A model generated the notes under the pieces. It worked only from the letters and a program-made list of their open reading frames with translations, made no database searches and had not been told where the DNA came from. A DNA stretch of 64,000 nucleotides, taken from positions 380,316 through 444,315 of the forward strand of contig MNCI01022058.1 in the NCBI GenBank assembly GCA_015680685.1. Direction: 5' to 3'. This stretch comes from Gnetum montanum (lineage: Eukaryota > Streptophyta > Gnetopsida > Gnetales > Gnetaceae). Positions 21,986 to 34,284 of this stretch are shown here, in pieces. The number at the start of each line of letters is the position of its first letter. The stretch's first letter is position 1. A program made the position numbers and the translations under genes.

Positions 21986-23535
21986 GAAATTTTAAATCTC
22001 TACTCATGACTTCCATTTTGAATCCAATTCTCTTACCATTTTCATTCTTCCTTTTTATTATTTTGAAATATTTTTTCCTAAAATATTGATTATTTCTTAG
22101 TTTGATTTGGATTGTGGTTGGGTTTGCTTTAATACCACTTGTGACATTTTATTTTTGGATGTCCTAAAATAAGACATGTAATTCTTAATATTGCATAATT
22201 AAACAATATAACCACTCCTCCTTCTTGAAGCACAAGAGGGTTTTTTATTGAAACAAATTTAAAGTGGTACACTATGTTATCTTTGTGTGATACTAAATTG
22301 CCAGGGTTAGGTCATGTGGCATTAAATTTTCTCATAGGCAATCTAGAACCATTGTTGGTAGGTTAGGACTGGGTTAGTAGGTTAGGCTTAAAACAGTAGT
22401 TTTTTCATAGGCAATTTAACACTACCATCATAGGTAGTAAAAGATTTATCATCATTTGCCATTGTTGGCTTCTCAACTCCATGTTAGAATGACCTTTAAG
22501 TTAATGATCTTTTGATATCATAAGTTGCACTTCTAAATATATCATTCACTAGTTTGTCATGAATCTCCTCATAACAATGCATGCTATGAATGTTCTTATA
22601 ATAGAGTATCTCTTCTTAATTACAATAATTATAATTATATTATGATTTAAAACTTTTTTGTTAATTAAAATATAATTATATCATGATTTATGACTCCTCT
22701 TAATTAGAAGTGGAATGACATTACATTACATTGCTTTCAAGGTTTTTCCTAGTTAAATTAGCCTTCAAGGTAATATGAGCAAAGAAGGTTCATTACAGAT
22801 AATGACTTGCTAAAAATGTGAGTAAAGAAGCTTAATTAAGATAATTACTTGTTGCAATGAACTAGAAAGGTCTTTGCACTCCATAGTTAATCAAGTGTAG
22901 ATCTAATGAATTTGGTGGCACCGAAATCTTGAACCATCAGTGGACTCTTTTCAATATATTTAAGATTCCTATGTCAACTGAATAATGATGGTGTAGACAT
23001 GTCCTTCAAGTGATGCATTTTAATAGATGGTAGAATTTTTTTAAAAAGAGAAAATAGGTAAATAAAAATAAGAAGAGTGGTGTCAAAGGATAATTCATAT
23101 GGATTGTGGCATGATGGAAGAAGCAAGATGTAATGTTGTAGCTACAACCTTCACAAGCATTTAATTCATTTAGGATTCTCAATTTTTTGTATAAATTGTT
23201 GTGCATAAGATCATTTGGGTGTTAGTTAAAGAAGTTAAAATTAGGGTTGAAAGGTGAGAAAAGATAGCACATATTGTAATACTAAATGTAGTCTTAGTTT
23301 CTAATGTGTATTTCTAGTTGTTTATTGATGTAATAGATTGAGTTTTGCTCTATATGATTTCTTTGGTTTTACCATTTTCTATGCATCCTATTGTGTCCTT
23401 TAAATGTAATATTTATGCTTTATTGCATTTTCATAGAACCACCATATTTCATAGGCAATGGGCATGTTGAGCAAGAAAGGATGGTATTGTTGGAATATTG
23501 AAATACATGTAATATAAATATACCCTAAGATATAT
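21986..23535. other. AT-rich spacer, no gene seen
   Basis: Contains short imperfect duplications: TAATTATATTATGATTTA/TATAATTATATCATGATTTA (22625-22695) and CTCATAGGCAAT/TTCATAGGCAAT (~22330, ~22404). Open frames here are short and lack motifs. Confidence 0.4.
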
Positions 23536-23539
23536 AGCC

Positions 23540-23640
23540 TAATTAGAACTTTATAACTTAGCATTGATAACTAGTATTCAAACCATGACTTGGAGCTTTC
23601 AAATCTAAAGTCTTACCACTAAGCTAACACCTCATTGTTG
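23540..23640 (-). repeat. tRNA-derived SINE copy
   Basis: On the minus strand: TTAGCTTAGTGGTAAGAC (A box), then GGTTTGAATACT (B-box-like), then AAGTTATAAAGTTC and GGCTATATAT, the body shared with the copy at 24150-24285. Confidence 0.5.
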
Positions 23641-24104
23641 CCACGTGGCATGTTAAAAAAATATCGTCATTTTTTAATAGCATTTTCATATAAAATGCAA
23701 GCAAGTACATCCCTCCAAGATTATTGGGCTTTTTCTTTAAATTCTTTCTTCTATGTCGATAATATGATGTGCTCTAAGTTTTTCAAAATTATTATTTGGT
23801 CTTATACCCTCTCCACCAAAAAAAAAAAGAAAAAAGACATAAGCAAGTATTTACCAATTAGAGTTGGCTCAAATGATTAACTCATTATCTAACAAGTATT
23901 TGTAGGCAAGAAGTTACCAATGGAAATCATACTTGTGGTATTGTTATATTCTTTTATAGTTCTTCTAATATATCATGTTGGCTATATACCTTGGAGTCAT
24001 AGCTATAATCAAATTATTTCAAGTTTTAATATCTCCCTAGAAAATACAAGCATTTGATAGGTATGGAATTGGAAGGAACAACTAGATTTTTATGATTTAG
24101 TACC

Positions 24105-24170
24105 TTAGTATAGGTTCAATTCCACTAGGTAGCATTGGGCTATAAATTTTTTAAGGGGTTGAATATAGCT
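24105..24170 (+). repeat. Partial SINE copy (B box and tail)
   Basis: GGTTCAATTCC is a perfect pol III B-box match. It is followed by CACTAGGTAGC and CTATAAATTTTTTAAGG, matching the tail of the 9528 copy. The A-box part is not convincing. Confidence 0.4.
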
Positions 24171-24285
24171 CAACATATATAGTCCAAACTGAACTTTATA
24201 ACTCGGTTTTACACACAAAAATTGAACCCATGACTTGAAGCTTTCAAATCAAATGTCTTACTACTAGGCTAACACTTCATTGTTA
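24150..24285 (-). repeat. tRNA-derived SINE copy
   Basis: Minus strand: TTAGCCTAGTAGTAAGAC, then GGGTTCAATTTT (B box), then GAGTTATAAAGTTCAG and GACTATATATG. It overlaps the end of the opposite-strand partial copy, giving a head-to-tail cluster. Confidence 0.5.
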
Positions 24286-24333
24286 TAAAAATAATTCTAA
24301 AATTGGTTCAATAGATCCAAGGGGTTTAGATGG

Positions 24334-25377
24334 TGATGAATCATCAATTGGCTAGGTTATCTAATAAAAGTCAGCTTTTTGGTTGGCTTCGATAACAAGG
24401 CCCTAATATCAAGGCTCCAATAACAAGGCCTCGATAATAAGGCTCCAATAATAAGGCCCTAATAACAAGGCTCTGATAAGAAGGCCTTGATAAAAAGGAT
24501 TCAATAACAAGGCCCCGATAACAAGGCTCCAATAACAAGGCCTCAATGTCGAGTACTCGATGTTGGAGCTAGTATGCGATGTCGGATATTTGATGTCATG
24601 GAGTATACGCTGGCCTAAAAATATAACGCTTGGGCTCATAATTTCTAGTCAATTTTGCAAGTAGTTTTTCATAGTTTTATTAATAGATTAGCCAAATTCT
24701 TGTAGTTTTATTCTATAATCTTAGAGAATAGTTAGTGAGTGCCCATAGAGTGGATCTAAGTCAGTTGTACGAAGTCTTATTCGATTAGCAATGTACCTGG
24801 ACATATTCCATGAGTAGCAATAATATTGAGATTGATTCTTATTCATTTTAGCACTTTGACTTAGATTAGATTTACTTTTCATGCAATTTTCTTTTCATGT
24901 ACTTAGTTAATATTTACATTTTCATGCATGTTAATTAATTAAGCACATAAGTACGATCACTTCTAGCATGTGTATGACTCTTGGTAATCTTAACAACACT
25001 TAACATTTGGTAACCCAACAACATTAGACATGTTTAGGATGTGCACGAGAAGTGGGATCAGATACTTATGTTAGGGTAGTTGATTATTAATTAGCAATTA
25101 GATTAGTTGAATTGATTATAAATTGAGTTTCAACCTTTTGTTAAGTTTAGAACAATAAAATATAAAATAATAAAAATCATATGCCTCACTTTGGACTAAA
25201 CCATACGTTGCAAAGCTACCACTAGTCCAAGTGGGAAAACAGCGAATTGTGATCAAGGCATAGCAATCTGGATACCACAACTAGTCCAATCCATGGAATT
25301 CAACTAGATTGTGCATGAACGCTTATGATTCATATGGTTGGACATAGGGGTACCTTGCTAATCATCATTGGCACCGT
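24334..25377 (+). repeat. E4 5' LTR
   Basis: Starts TGATGAATCATC, like the E1 LTR start in element sense (TGATGAAGTG), and ends GCTAATCATCA directly before the primer site. The middle matches the E1 LTR (TTAATTAAGCACATAAGTA, AACAACATTAGACATG). It differs from E1 by carrying the minisatellite at 24381-24545. Confidence 0.7.
24381..24545. repeat. Minisatellite, ~14 bp unit, about 11 copies
   Basis: Successive variants of TCCAATAACAAGGC and CTCGATAATAAGGC. It sits in the upstream part of the E4 LTR, where E1 LTRs have a few ATCGAATAT-like repeats only. Confidence 0.85.
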
Positions 25378-25399
25378 TGCCAGGGATGGTGTTAGTTAT
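25378..25399 (+). other. E4 primer binding site, Asp-tRNA type
   Basis: TTGGCACCGTTGCCAGGGAT directly after the LTR end CATCA. It closely resembles the site TGGCGCCGTTGCCGGGGA used by many plant Athila/Tat-like elements. Confidence 0.75.
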
Positions 25400-25499
25400 C
25401 TAGATTAGTTATATTATACATGATCGTTGTAAAGGTATTAATGATCCATCTCTTAGAAAACATTAATATTTTAAATCACACACATTATAAAAAAAAACC

Positions 25500-27450
25500 A
25501 TGTCTTCTTCACATAGGACCAACAATGCATCGTATGATGAGAACACTCGTAAGAGATGATAGGATATATACTAAGGAAAATTGGAGTGAACAACCTCAAA
25601 TAGGGGTCTCCTATGCTCATTTAGACCCTTACTACACTCAAAGACTACATTCAACTGGTGCAAAAAATTATAGAGGAGATGGAGTAAGTTCTATATCAAG
25701 GAAGGCCTCAAGGCCTAGGACCTCCTCTAAACCTAGACAACATAAATCAAGGGACCATGGGAAGAACTATAGAAGCCATGGAAATTCTCCTAGTTCCTCA
25801 TCTTCCTCTTCCTCTTCAACATCTAGTTTTGATGAAGATGAACGTAGGTATAGAGATAGAGCTCCACTACGGGGTCAAGATAAAGATAGAAATCAAACCC
25901 ATAGGAAAAATCAAAGACATCACAATGAGCATAGACAAGATCATCATAATAAAAAAAATAGAAATAGAAATATTCATCATAACATGTTTGATGATGATGA
26001 ACCCTTATTGGCCACTAAGAGCCTAATGTCGATCATAGAGGCAATTAAGATACCTCATAGGCATTCCGAGGAAAGTCACCTACCTAGGCTTGATATTAAT
26101 AATATCCCTAAGTTTGTGGGAGGTTAGGATTCTGATCCACAACATCATCTACAAGTCTTCCATGATGCTTGTGCCTTATACAACATTGAAAGTGGGTGGC
26201 AAAAGCTTAAGCTCTTTCCTAGAATACTAATCAATAAAGTTGAAAGTTGGTATAGATCGTCGGAACCAAGTTCCATTCACCAATGGTCCATAATGATGGA
26301 ATGTTTCAATGAAAAATACCAAACCTATGAGAGAGGGTCTAACCTAAGAAAATAAATCCAAGAGTGGAAGTAAGAAAATCATGAACCCTTGGAAAGATAC
26401 TATTTACTACTACATAGATGCCCAGGCCATGGTTTCTCTAAGGAAAGGCAACTTTTTCACATCATAGATGGGTTTTGTAATGAAACAAGGAAGACCCTTG
26501 GGATGTATGCTCTAATTTAATTATATAAGCTATGAACCCATTAGATCTAAGAATTGATTGAGCATGTGGCAAAAGAAGAAGGAGAGCTATGTAGATGAGA
26601 GAATGTAGAGGAAAATAATAGGGACCCAACTCTACAAAAGAAAATTTTCCATATCTATGATAAGGAAAAAGAGGTAGTTCTCAATGAGGTGATTTTACAA
26701 CAGACCTTGCCAATACAAAATTCTATTGTTGAGATTAAAGAAAAGTTGGATAATATGTCGGAATTGATGAATGAGAAAGTTAAGACTTGTGAAGAAATCC
26801 TAAAAGAGAGAATAGTGCAAAATGAATCAAGTGATCACAACAAAAGGAGGAAAAGGAACCAAGAAATAGCTAGGAACACTTTTTGGCAAGAAGGGGAAAT
26901 GACCATAGAAGAAGAGGCTATAGACTCAACCACTGAAGAGGATGGTGGATGTGACATTTGCCTATATGACCATCCAAAGGGCTATTGCCTAGTCTTGTTG
27001 CATCTACATGAGTATTGGGTAGGGGCATTAAATCTGAAGTTTGTATAAAAGTACATGCCCAAGAGATTTCCTCTTCCATGCAATAATTTTAGACAACCCT
27101 AAAACCAACCGTACTATCTTGGGGGGACTTATTACTAGCCTCAACATTAGCATCAACTATAGTGACAACAACCCTTGTCATGGGGAAGGCCACCATCAAA
27201 CCAACCCTATCCTTCCTACTAACCAAGCCCACATGGATATTATGTTCAACACCATGTCTCACAAAAAGTTCTACTTCCTCTACCTCAAATCACTACTACC
27301 ACTCTCTCGAATATCATTATCCTACATCTTATATGAGATCACCAGGTCACACCTCTCACCCTGCATTATATCCTCAATATTCTCATACTCACCTTCACCA
27401 TATGTCACCTCCAACAACATAGGAAGGTTTTGTATCACAACATCAACAAG
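25500..27450 (+). pseudogene. E4 gag remnant
   Basis: Capsid polyprotein of the E1 family, the best-preserved gag here. A probable start at 25500 (MSSSHRTNNASYDENTRKR) shifts frame into an Arg/Ser/His-rich disordered N-terminus that includes a run of nine Ser (~25794-25820). Next are LDINNIPKFVGG (~26090-26125), a stop, and a capsid-like region (QKLKLFPRILINKVESWY). A helical segment follows (EIKEKLDNMSELMNEKVKTC), then an acidic stretch and the zinc knuckle CDICLYDHPKGYC (~26953-26990). Its tail is Pro/Tyr/His-rich. At least three frame breaks and several stops are present. No protease follows. Confidence 0.75.
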
Positions 27451-28472
27451 ATAATTCCACTTGTGCTATGAACATACACGTAATGATAACGCTAGTAGAT
27501 CTCAACCAAAGTCTTGGAAATGTCCCTTTTGGAGGAAAGATCATAAGCTAAAGCAAAACACTCATGGACTTACTACATCACCTGAACCAAGATAAGACCA
27601 ATCTGATGCAACAACCTTCATCACAAAAATGATGTCTCCTAATCATACACAAAATCCAATAACCATCACAAGTCCAACACAAGACATAAATGATAAACCT
27701 ATCATTGTGGAGAGATAGAAGAATCCATGCATCACCAATAATGATAAAGGATGTAGTTGTGGGCTAGAAGTTCAAAATATTAACACAACCCCTATACTAG
27801 CCCACCATAAAGTTTAGGAGCAAGTGTGTGAGCAAAACCTAGTCTACATAATAGCCACTAAACTAGAAGACACCAAGTGGTTTGAAAATGAGAATATAAA
27901 AGTATCTCAAAGATGCATGGAAGTAATTGATTTGCTTATCAGTTCTGGAATTTTCTGATTCTACATATGTTTTTCATTTCTTAATATTTTTGTTTTCTTT
28001 ATATTTTTATTTTTTCTTGAGTCATTCTCTGTATGTTTTATGAATGTATTTTATGTTTTCATTAATAAAATTGCCAAGTTATGATGTAGAAGTCAATGCT
28101 ACGTGTTGGGTTTTTTGTGCTATGCTATCAAGATGACTGGGTAAGTAATGGTGTAAAGTAGTGAGACCACTTGATCCATCTCTCCAGTTCTCTAAATAAA
28201 AGGTCTTTTTCAATGAAACAATTTGGTTCTTTTTTTATGAAACTAAGATTAATCAATGATCATTATACCTTGAAGAAGGAGGGAATTACTAAGTGAGAAT
28301 GGTAAAGGGTGTGATCTCAAGGGGACTTGTTGGGTTCTCTTCTTGGCTTCCTTCATGTGGTTTATGACTCCTCTTGGAATGTATCATCATTGCCCCATTG
28401 ACCAATAAAAAGGAAGCTCTATCTTTGCATGGTGCGGTTTCCATCCAAAATAAATAAATAAATAAAAACTAA
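27451..28472 (+). other. E4 3' internal region
   Basis: Non-coding except for a Phe/Leu-rich patch at ~27960-28060. The end resembles the E1 region after INT. An AAATAAATAAATAAA run sits at 28449-28465, just before the E2 LTR. Confidence 0.5.
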
Positions 28473-29506
28473 TGAGCGGTGAGGTAGCCCTATGCTCAAC
28501 CATACGAATACAAGCATTTCATGCACAATCTGGTCAAATTCCAAGGACTAAGTGCTTATGTGCCCTTATGGAACAAGGACAGGTTGGTTGATCTTTGTCT
28601 TCTCAAGCTTACCTATATGTCATGATTGTATGGTTAAGTAAGCTTGAGGCATATGATTTTTATAGCTTTTATGTTTTTATGTCCTGCACTAGTAGGGAAG
28701 GAGAGAGGTAACTAAGTGACTAATTTAACTTAACTACTCATTAACTAAGTTCTAACTACTCATTAACTAAGTTCAAACTAATCCTAACACCAGCATCCGT
28801 TCCCACTTGCCGTACACATCCTGAACTAGTGCAACACTGCTAGGATTACCAAATACTAATTGTTACTGGGTTACCAAGCATTACATGCATGCTCGAAGTG
28901 GTCGTGCTTGTGTAATTTAATGATTTGCTTAATTGATCAAAATGAATTGCTGTGCTAATAACAGAAATGTAAAGTGCATAAAATAAAATAAATGCATAAG
29001 AAAATAAAATAAAAGAAATGCGTAAGAAAACAAATCTCAAGTGCTACAAGGATGAATCAAAGAGCTCATCTTTATTGCCGTACACAAGGTGTGCTTAGGT
29101 ACACAATGCTCGAATAAAGATCCGTCCACACTTAGACCTCTTGCTGTGGGCACTTGGAAAATACTCTAACTTTCAAATAGACTAAAAGAGTTTTGCTACT
29201 TGACTACTAAAATATTTTTTTCAATTGTGCACATGGGCACTATATTTATAGGCTTGGGAGCAACTACTCTAATAATTAGANNNNNNNNNNNNNNNNNNNN
29301 NNNNNNNNNNNNNNNNNNNNNNNNNNNNNNNNNNNNNNNNNNNNNNNNNNNNNNNNNNNNNNNNNNNNNNNNNNNNNNNNNNNNNNNNNNNNNNNNNNNN
29401 NNNNNNNNNNNNNNNNNNNNNNNNNNNNNNNNNNNNNNNNNNNNNNNNNNNNNNNNNNNNNNNNNNNNNNNNNNNNNNNNNNNNNNNNNNNNNNNNNNNN
29501 NNNNNN
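28473..29506 (-). repeat. E2 3' LTR (end lost in assembly gap)
   Basis: Starts TGAGCGGTGAGGTAGCCC and follows the E1 LTR: CTATGCTCAACCATACG, GCATCCGTTCCCACTTGCCG and TAGGATTACCAAA. A TATA-bearing GGGCACTATATTTATAGGC lies at ~29234. The inner LTR end falls in or beside the N run. Confidence 0.75.
29281..29506. other. Assembly gap (226 N)
   Basis: Run of N at the inner end of the E2 3' LTR. Its true length is unknown. Confidence 0.99.
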
Positions 29507-30622
29507 CAAAATATTGGGAAGGTATGGGATTATTGACTAATTTACAACTGATGGTGGAATGGGATGATAGACTCAATTTGCCCAGTGAATGGATCAATAA
29601 GCATATTACAATATTAGTGTTCATGACCATTGTGGTGAACACAAGCCTTTATTTGGTAGCTTGAAGAGAAAAGGAGAGAGATAAAGAAGATGGAGCATGT
29701 TGCTATTAATGCCAAGATTGCACCTTCTGTTGTTTATCCATAGCCATGCTGCCAAACTTGCTCTTTTCATAAATGCTCCAATTCTGGTTCCTCCAAGCCT
29801 AGTCCATTGTTTGTATGATCACCATCTGCACACACAAGACAGTCACAAATGAGCAAGGATAGATAATCCACAATGTAGTTAATACCTTGCCTCGATATGA
29901 AGTGCATTGGCTGAGTTGTGGTTATGGCAGAAAGTGGTTCGGAAATTTATCACAAGTGACTACCCAAGGTGTAGGGGTTAAGCGAATAGTAAAATGAAAA
30001 AAATTGAAAAATTTGTATCAGGGCCCCCACAACTAAGAGCAAACCTCCGGTAGCTATAAGATGGAAAAATATGAGGAACAAGAAAGATGGGAAAAAATAA
30101 CAATGGAAATGTCAATAAAATGGATGTCATGGATGGGGAGGCAACAAGAGATGATTGACTGTAGGAAATGTTTAAGGAAAAGAACTTAACAATTGCACCA
30201 AAAAGGAATGCCAATGGGTCCTCCCCAAAGTAAGCTCATGCCTTTTATGCCCTAACAAACCCACAAATCAAAGAGTCCGTAGCCTCTAGGAATGTCATTT
30301 GGAAGTAAGAGTTAAAAACTTACCCATAAGAATTCACCAAAGAAAAACAATGCATCAACCTAGAATGGAATAATGATAAAATCGGCAATGAGGTGGAAAA
30401 TGGGAAGAAAGATGGAGAGAGAATGGAATGGAATCTCAAGAACAAGGTTGTTTAAAGCTCATTATGTATTTCATGGTTAAGATAACTAAGTAGAACTCAT
30501 CCCAAATCCAGACTCAAAGCAACCACATTTAGTGACCTTGCATCAATACACTTGGCCAATCCATCCTCTTGAGGAAACAAGAATGCTTCCACAAAGAGTG
30601 ACCACCATCCCAAGGAGAGTGA
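29507..30622 (-). other. E2 3' untranslated region, left part
   Basis: Co-linear with E1 10583-11650: both begin CAAAATATTGGGAAGGTATG and both contain CAATGGGTCCTCCCCAAAG-like text (~30211; ~11236 in E1). It ends with AGTGA (30618-30622), the left copy of the E5 target duplication. No gene. Confidence 0.7.
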
Positions 30623-32829
30623 TGTAGCAATTGAAAACGTCGGTGGCTGGAACATCGAGAGGTTACCGGGTGTACAACCTAACCCCAGATCTGTGTGAGT
30701 CGTGCTAGGGTAAACAGAAATGAGGTGCCTTGAATGGTTTGTTCAATTAGAAAAGGACTTAATCAATGTACAAGAACCTTCCATAAATGATCATTATAAA
30801 GATGTTATGTGCAAGTTAAGCGATGAACGACAAGTGTAAACTGATGGAAAGTAATGCAAAGTACAATAATGGAAAAACAAAATGAAACATGCTTGAGTAA
30901 GAAGGTGCATTGCTGCAAGATCAGGGGATTTGATCTTTGCTTGAATGAAAGAGGTGTACAACATATGGGCAGTGTAGATAGGCACAGCTTGCAATGAAGC
31001 AGTATGGTCACAACTCCTTGAATTGCTATCAACAGCTTGCTAATAGGGACCTTCTGCTTGCTAGTCTCCTTGCCACAGCTAATTACCAGGAAGCCAAAAT
31101 GCCAGAATGCCAAACATGCTAAAAAAGTAAACCACAGGAAGGATGATTCAAAAAGACAACAATGCCAAAAGCCAACCACGCTAAAGATGCCAGAAGCCAA
31201 TCCCTTGAACATTGTTCACTAGGGTATTTATAAGGTTGGGACCGGGAGAAAAATGTGGTTTGGATGCCATGTTTTCTGGGTCCCACAGAGTGCAAATGTG
31301 ACTATGCCATGCTGCTGTGTAATGCTGGATGTAAAACCTGCTATGCTGTGCCATACCACTAAAAATGCATGTGCTAGAATCCAGTGAACTGCCATATTTG
31401 TCCAGAATCCAGTGAACTGCCATATTTGTTACAAGGAAAAGTGCCAATAATGAATGTAAAGTGGAGCTTGTGCTCCAGGACTACATCTTTCCTACTCTTG
31501 CGAGCAGGGTCAAGCATAGGGACAACTTTGGGGGATAGTCAGGGGGTGCAAAACAAAGCAAACTTGGTGATTTTGTCCTTTGAAGATATGCTAGGACGAG
31601 AGTAACCATTGCCAACAAGTTTTGGAGCTAACTAAAGATGTCTTGGGACTTGCATGCAGGTGTTATGTTGTTTACGTTGCCCAGCGTATTGGCATAGCGT
31701 AAGAAGCATAGCATAGCTGTTAATCTTGAAAGAAATCTTGCGTGAAAGACGAGAGTACTTGTTTGAGGCCTGGCTAGGCAAGAAACGACAATGTCTTTCA
31801 TGTTGAAAGGTCCTGGGACCTACAGAGTTCATCCTTGGGACATTTTGGTGCTTTGTGTGCTTGTTACGTTGTGCTACACTATGCAGCATAGCACAATGTA
31901 ATAGCCATGGTGACTTGAATCCCTATATGATTTGCAATGCTTTGTCAAGAAACTCTATTTGGGGCCCTAGGGAAAAGTGGGATAGGCAGTCTTGGAGGTT
32001 GGAGTGTAGCCAAGTGCAATCCTCTTGCTGGAACCACTTGGCAGAGGACCTTCATGTGTTCTGTCCTTGCTACGTTGTGCTACGCTGTGTAGCATAGCAC
32101 AACGTAGCATTCAATTTGGCCTGAATTCTGACTTACTTTGTAAACATTTTATCACAAAATGTTATTCATGTCCTGGCATGGTAGCAGAGCAAACTTGTTT
32201 GATGGTTGAAGCATGGGCAAGTAGGCTTACTCCATCAGAGCCATCTGAGTAGGAGTATTGTCAGAGTTCATCCCTACTACATTGTGCTACGCTGCATAGC
32301 GTAGCATAGTATAGCATTCAAATTGCCATGATTTCTGATGAAACTTGCCATATTTTTTTGCATCATGTTACTTATGCATGAAGGATGAAGTGGGGCAGAT
32401 ATCCCGAAGGACTAAATTGTTGTCAATCTGCATCTTGGGTGCTTGATCAGTCTTCCCAAGGCTTGCTACGCTGTGCAGCATAGCAAGTCTCGTAGCTAGA
32501 AAACTTTCTGAACTGTTTCGATTATCCTGAACACTTTCGAAAACTCTTAGCATGGTCCATGGGTAGACCATCAGTAGGGTCAAGTGTCAAGCTGGTCAAG
32601 TTAGAGGGTGTAGCAAGCCTGTCAGCCCAGGCGATAGAAAATTTGCCAGACTGTGCGGTCTACCTTTGGTGCCTCTTTCATGCAAACTAGCCTTGTGATT
32701 GGATGCCACATTGACTATACTGTAGAGAGTATTGTCCACATGGTTCAACGTGATACCATGCTTGTGGGGACCCTTGCCCAAATCCTGGGACTATAGAATC
32801 ATGAGAGTTCCAAAATTTATGGTGTTTCA
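30623..32829 (-). repeat. E5 3' LTR
   Basis: Starts TGTAGCAATTG and ends GGTGTTTCA on the plus strand. Its partner at 47563-49223 is 546 bp shorter, mainly because the segment 31641-32170 is absent there between two short matches (GATGTCTTGG / ATGTCCTGG). On the minus strand CTTATAAATACCC (31221-31235) is the promoter TATA box. Five hairpin modules lie at ~200 bp intervals (31655-32487). Confidence 0.9.
31655..32487. repeat. Hairpin modules with ~200 bp period in the E5 LTR
   Basis: Imperfect palindromes built on GCTACGCT/AGCGTAGC at ~31664-31716 (weak), 31864-31901, 32068-32109, 32287-32306 and 32462-32487. The best (32068-32109) has 19 bp arms beginning TGCTACGTTGTGCTACGCT with one mismatch and a 4 bp loop; 32287-32306 has perfect 8 bp arms. 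Text after each is also related (CATTCAAATTGCC, TTCTGATGAAACTTGCC), so the unit is a ~200 bp module. The other LTR keeps two at 48658-48702 and 48843-48883. Confidence 0.8.
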
Positions 32830-32846
32830 ATGGCCCCTCTTTGTTG
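32830..32846 (-). other. E5 polypurine tract
   Basis: The minus strand reads CAACAAAGAGGGGCCAT directly before the LTR start TGAAACACC. The same tract, CAACAAAGAGGGGCCAA, precedes the E6 3' LTR. It would prime plus-strand DNA synthesis. Confidence 0.8.
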
Positions 32847-33219
32847 ACGTCTGGAGGATTTGCCCGAGAGACGTTGACAAAGAATAAGAAACACCATGAA
32901 GAACAATACAACAACACCACTCTTTAGTGCCTGCTTGGACCATGCTTTTCTACACTTGAAAGTATCGAGAGAGTGATTGTGAGGTAAGGGGGCAAGGAAT
33001 GGAGTTGAGAAAACATGCTCGAGGAAGAAATGAATGTAAGCTATAATTCTTTGAAAAACTGTTGTCATAGCGTGATCTCTTGTCGGAGTGCTTATGAGGG
33101 AGTCAGCACACATGGGTGTGTTTCTTTGTTGGCCTTTGACCTCTTATCGAAGTTCTTAGAGATGGTCAATTTATGGCCGAAGCAATTGTAGAGCAGCTGT
33201 TGTGCCATTTGTCTTAGAG

Positions 33220-33267
<48 letters not shown>

Positions 33268-34284
33268 ATTTTTTGCACTTTTCCTTTACTATACACCCAC
33301 GTTCACTTGAAAAAAACCTTGTTGTTATTGCAGGACATGTATTTCCTCCTTAGGGTGAGCTATGTTACATCCATGTGGGGCTTTGACCTGCCTACAGATG
33401 TTTCCCATGGGGCAAGTTGTGTTACGCCGATCATGGACTTGGTAGTTGGGCATGTGAAAGGGCTTTGTGCATTGGGAAAGCTTGTAAAAAGGATACAAAA
33501 AATTGCAAGTATAGGAAATGGAGGCTAAATTGGCTAAAAGGGAGAGTAGGGTATGTACTTCCAAGTAGCTAGGCTAGTTGAAGTGATCATTTCGGAACAA
33601 TGTAGTGCCTTGCTCTCACAGTGAAGCACATCGCTGAACAACACAATCTTGGCTTTTATCTTGCAAACACAACAAAGAGAAAACTAGAAAAAGCAACCAT
33701 CAAGTGAAGTGAGGGCAAAGTTTTGCTTGCTTTGGACACTGCCAGAGTGGCGAGTGTTCTCACTGAAGTGTGCGATGTCCAAAGTGGGAAGGCTAGCACA
33801 GATTCTGGCAATGGCAAGCTGGAAAGGTTGGCACTGAAGAGACTAGGAGCAGTAATGATGTGGGTGCTCAGGATTCCTCACCCAAGGTAAACATAATGCA
33901 ATCTAGTTGAAAAGGGAGAAGCCTAACAGCTGAACGCCTCATGCACTTGGATGATGGCGAGGGCTGGACGATGGAAACCTTGTGGTTGGGCCACAATAGT
34001 GTTGGGACTCTAGCAGCAAGTGCTGACAACTAGAGCTATTGCTAGGATGAGTGACTATGATAGCGGTAGCTCCAGAAGGTCAATAAGATGTCAAATGAGA
34101 TCTCTAGAAGATCAGCAAAATGCCAAGGGTGGTGATGTTGCATGTGCTCTAGAGTGTTTTTCCTTAGCAACATGAACTGCATTCTAGAACTACAATGTCC
34201 CACCCTATGTTGTTCAAGAGTTTTGAAGTGTGCACACTCGCTTGTTCATAGGAGTCGCATGTGTGCACTGGGAAGTGTTATGCT
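32847..34284 (-). other. E5 3' untranslated region
   Basis: No coding signature on either strand. It contains a CT microsatellite (33217-33262) and ordinary mid-GC sequence around it. Confidence 0.5.
33217..33262. repeat. (CT)n microsatellite
   Basis: About 22 uninterrupted CT units. An open frame running through it encodes only Ser-Leu repeats and is an artefact. Confidence 0.95.

Larger units (their letters stand above)
24334..28472 (+). mobile_element. E4: gag-only E1-family element, truncated on the right
   Basis: Plus-strand element with a 1.04 kb 5' LTR, an intact-looking Asp-type primer site and gag, then ~1 kb of 3' sequence without RT, RNase H or INT. The 3' part (TTTGCATGGTGCGGTTTCCATCCAAAA, split here as TTTGCATGGTG and GGTTTCCATCCAAAA, ~28424-28450) matches the E1 segment after INT (~11827-11800), so pol has been skipped over. 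At 28473 the LTR of E2 begins, so E4's own 3' LTR, if it exists, lies beyond E2 outside the window. It is either a non-autonomous derivative or an internal deletion. Confidence 0.65.

Noticed and set aside
29196-29664. Long frames spanning the first N run
   Set aside because: Produced by N bases being read as open; only the flanks are real sequence.
33202-33528. Plus-strand frame of 108 codons with Ser-Leu repeats
   Set aside because: Driven by the CT microsatellite; no homology signature after it.
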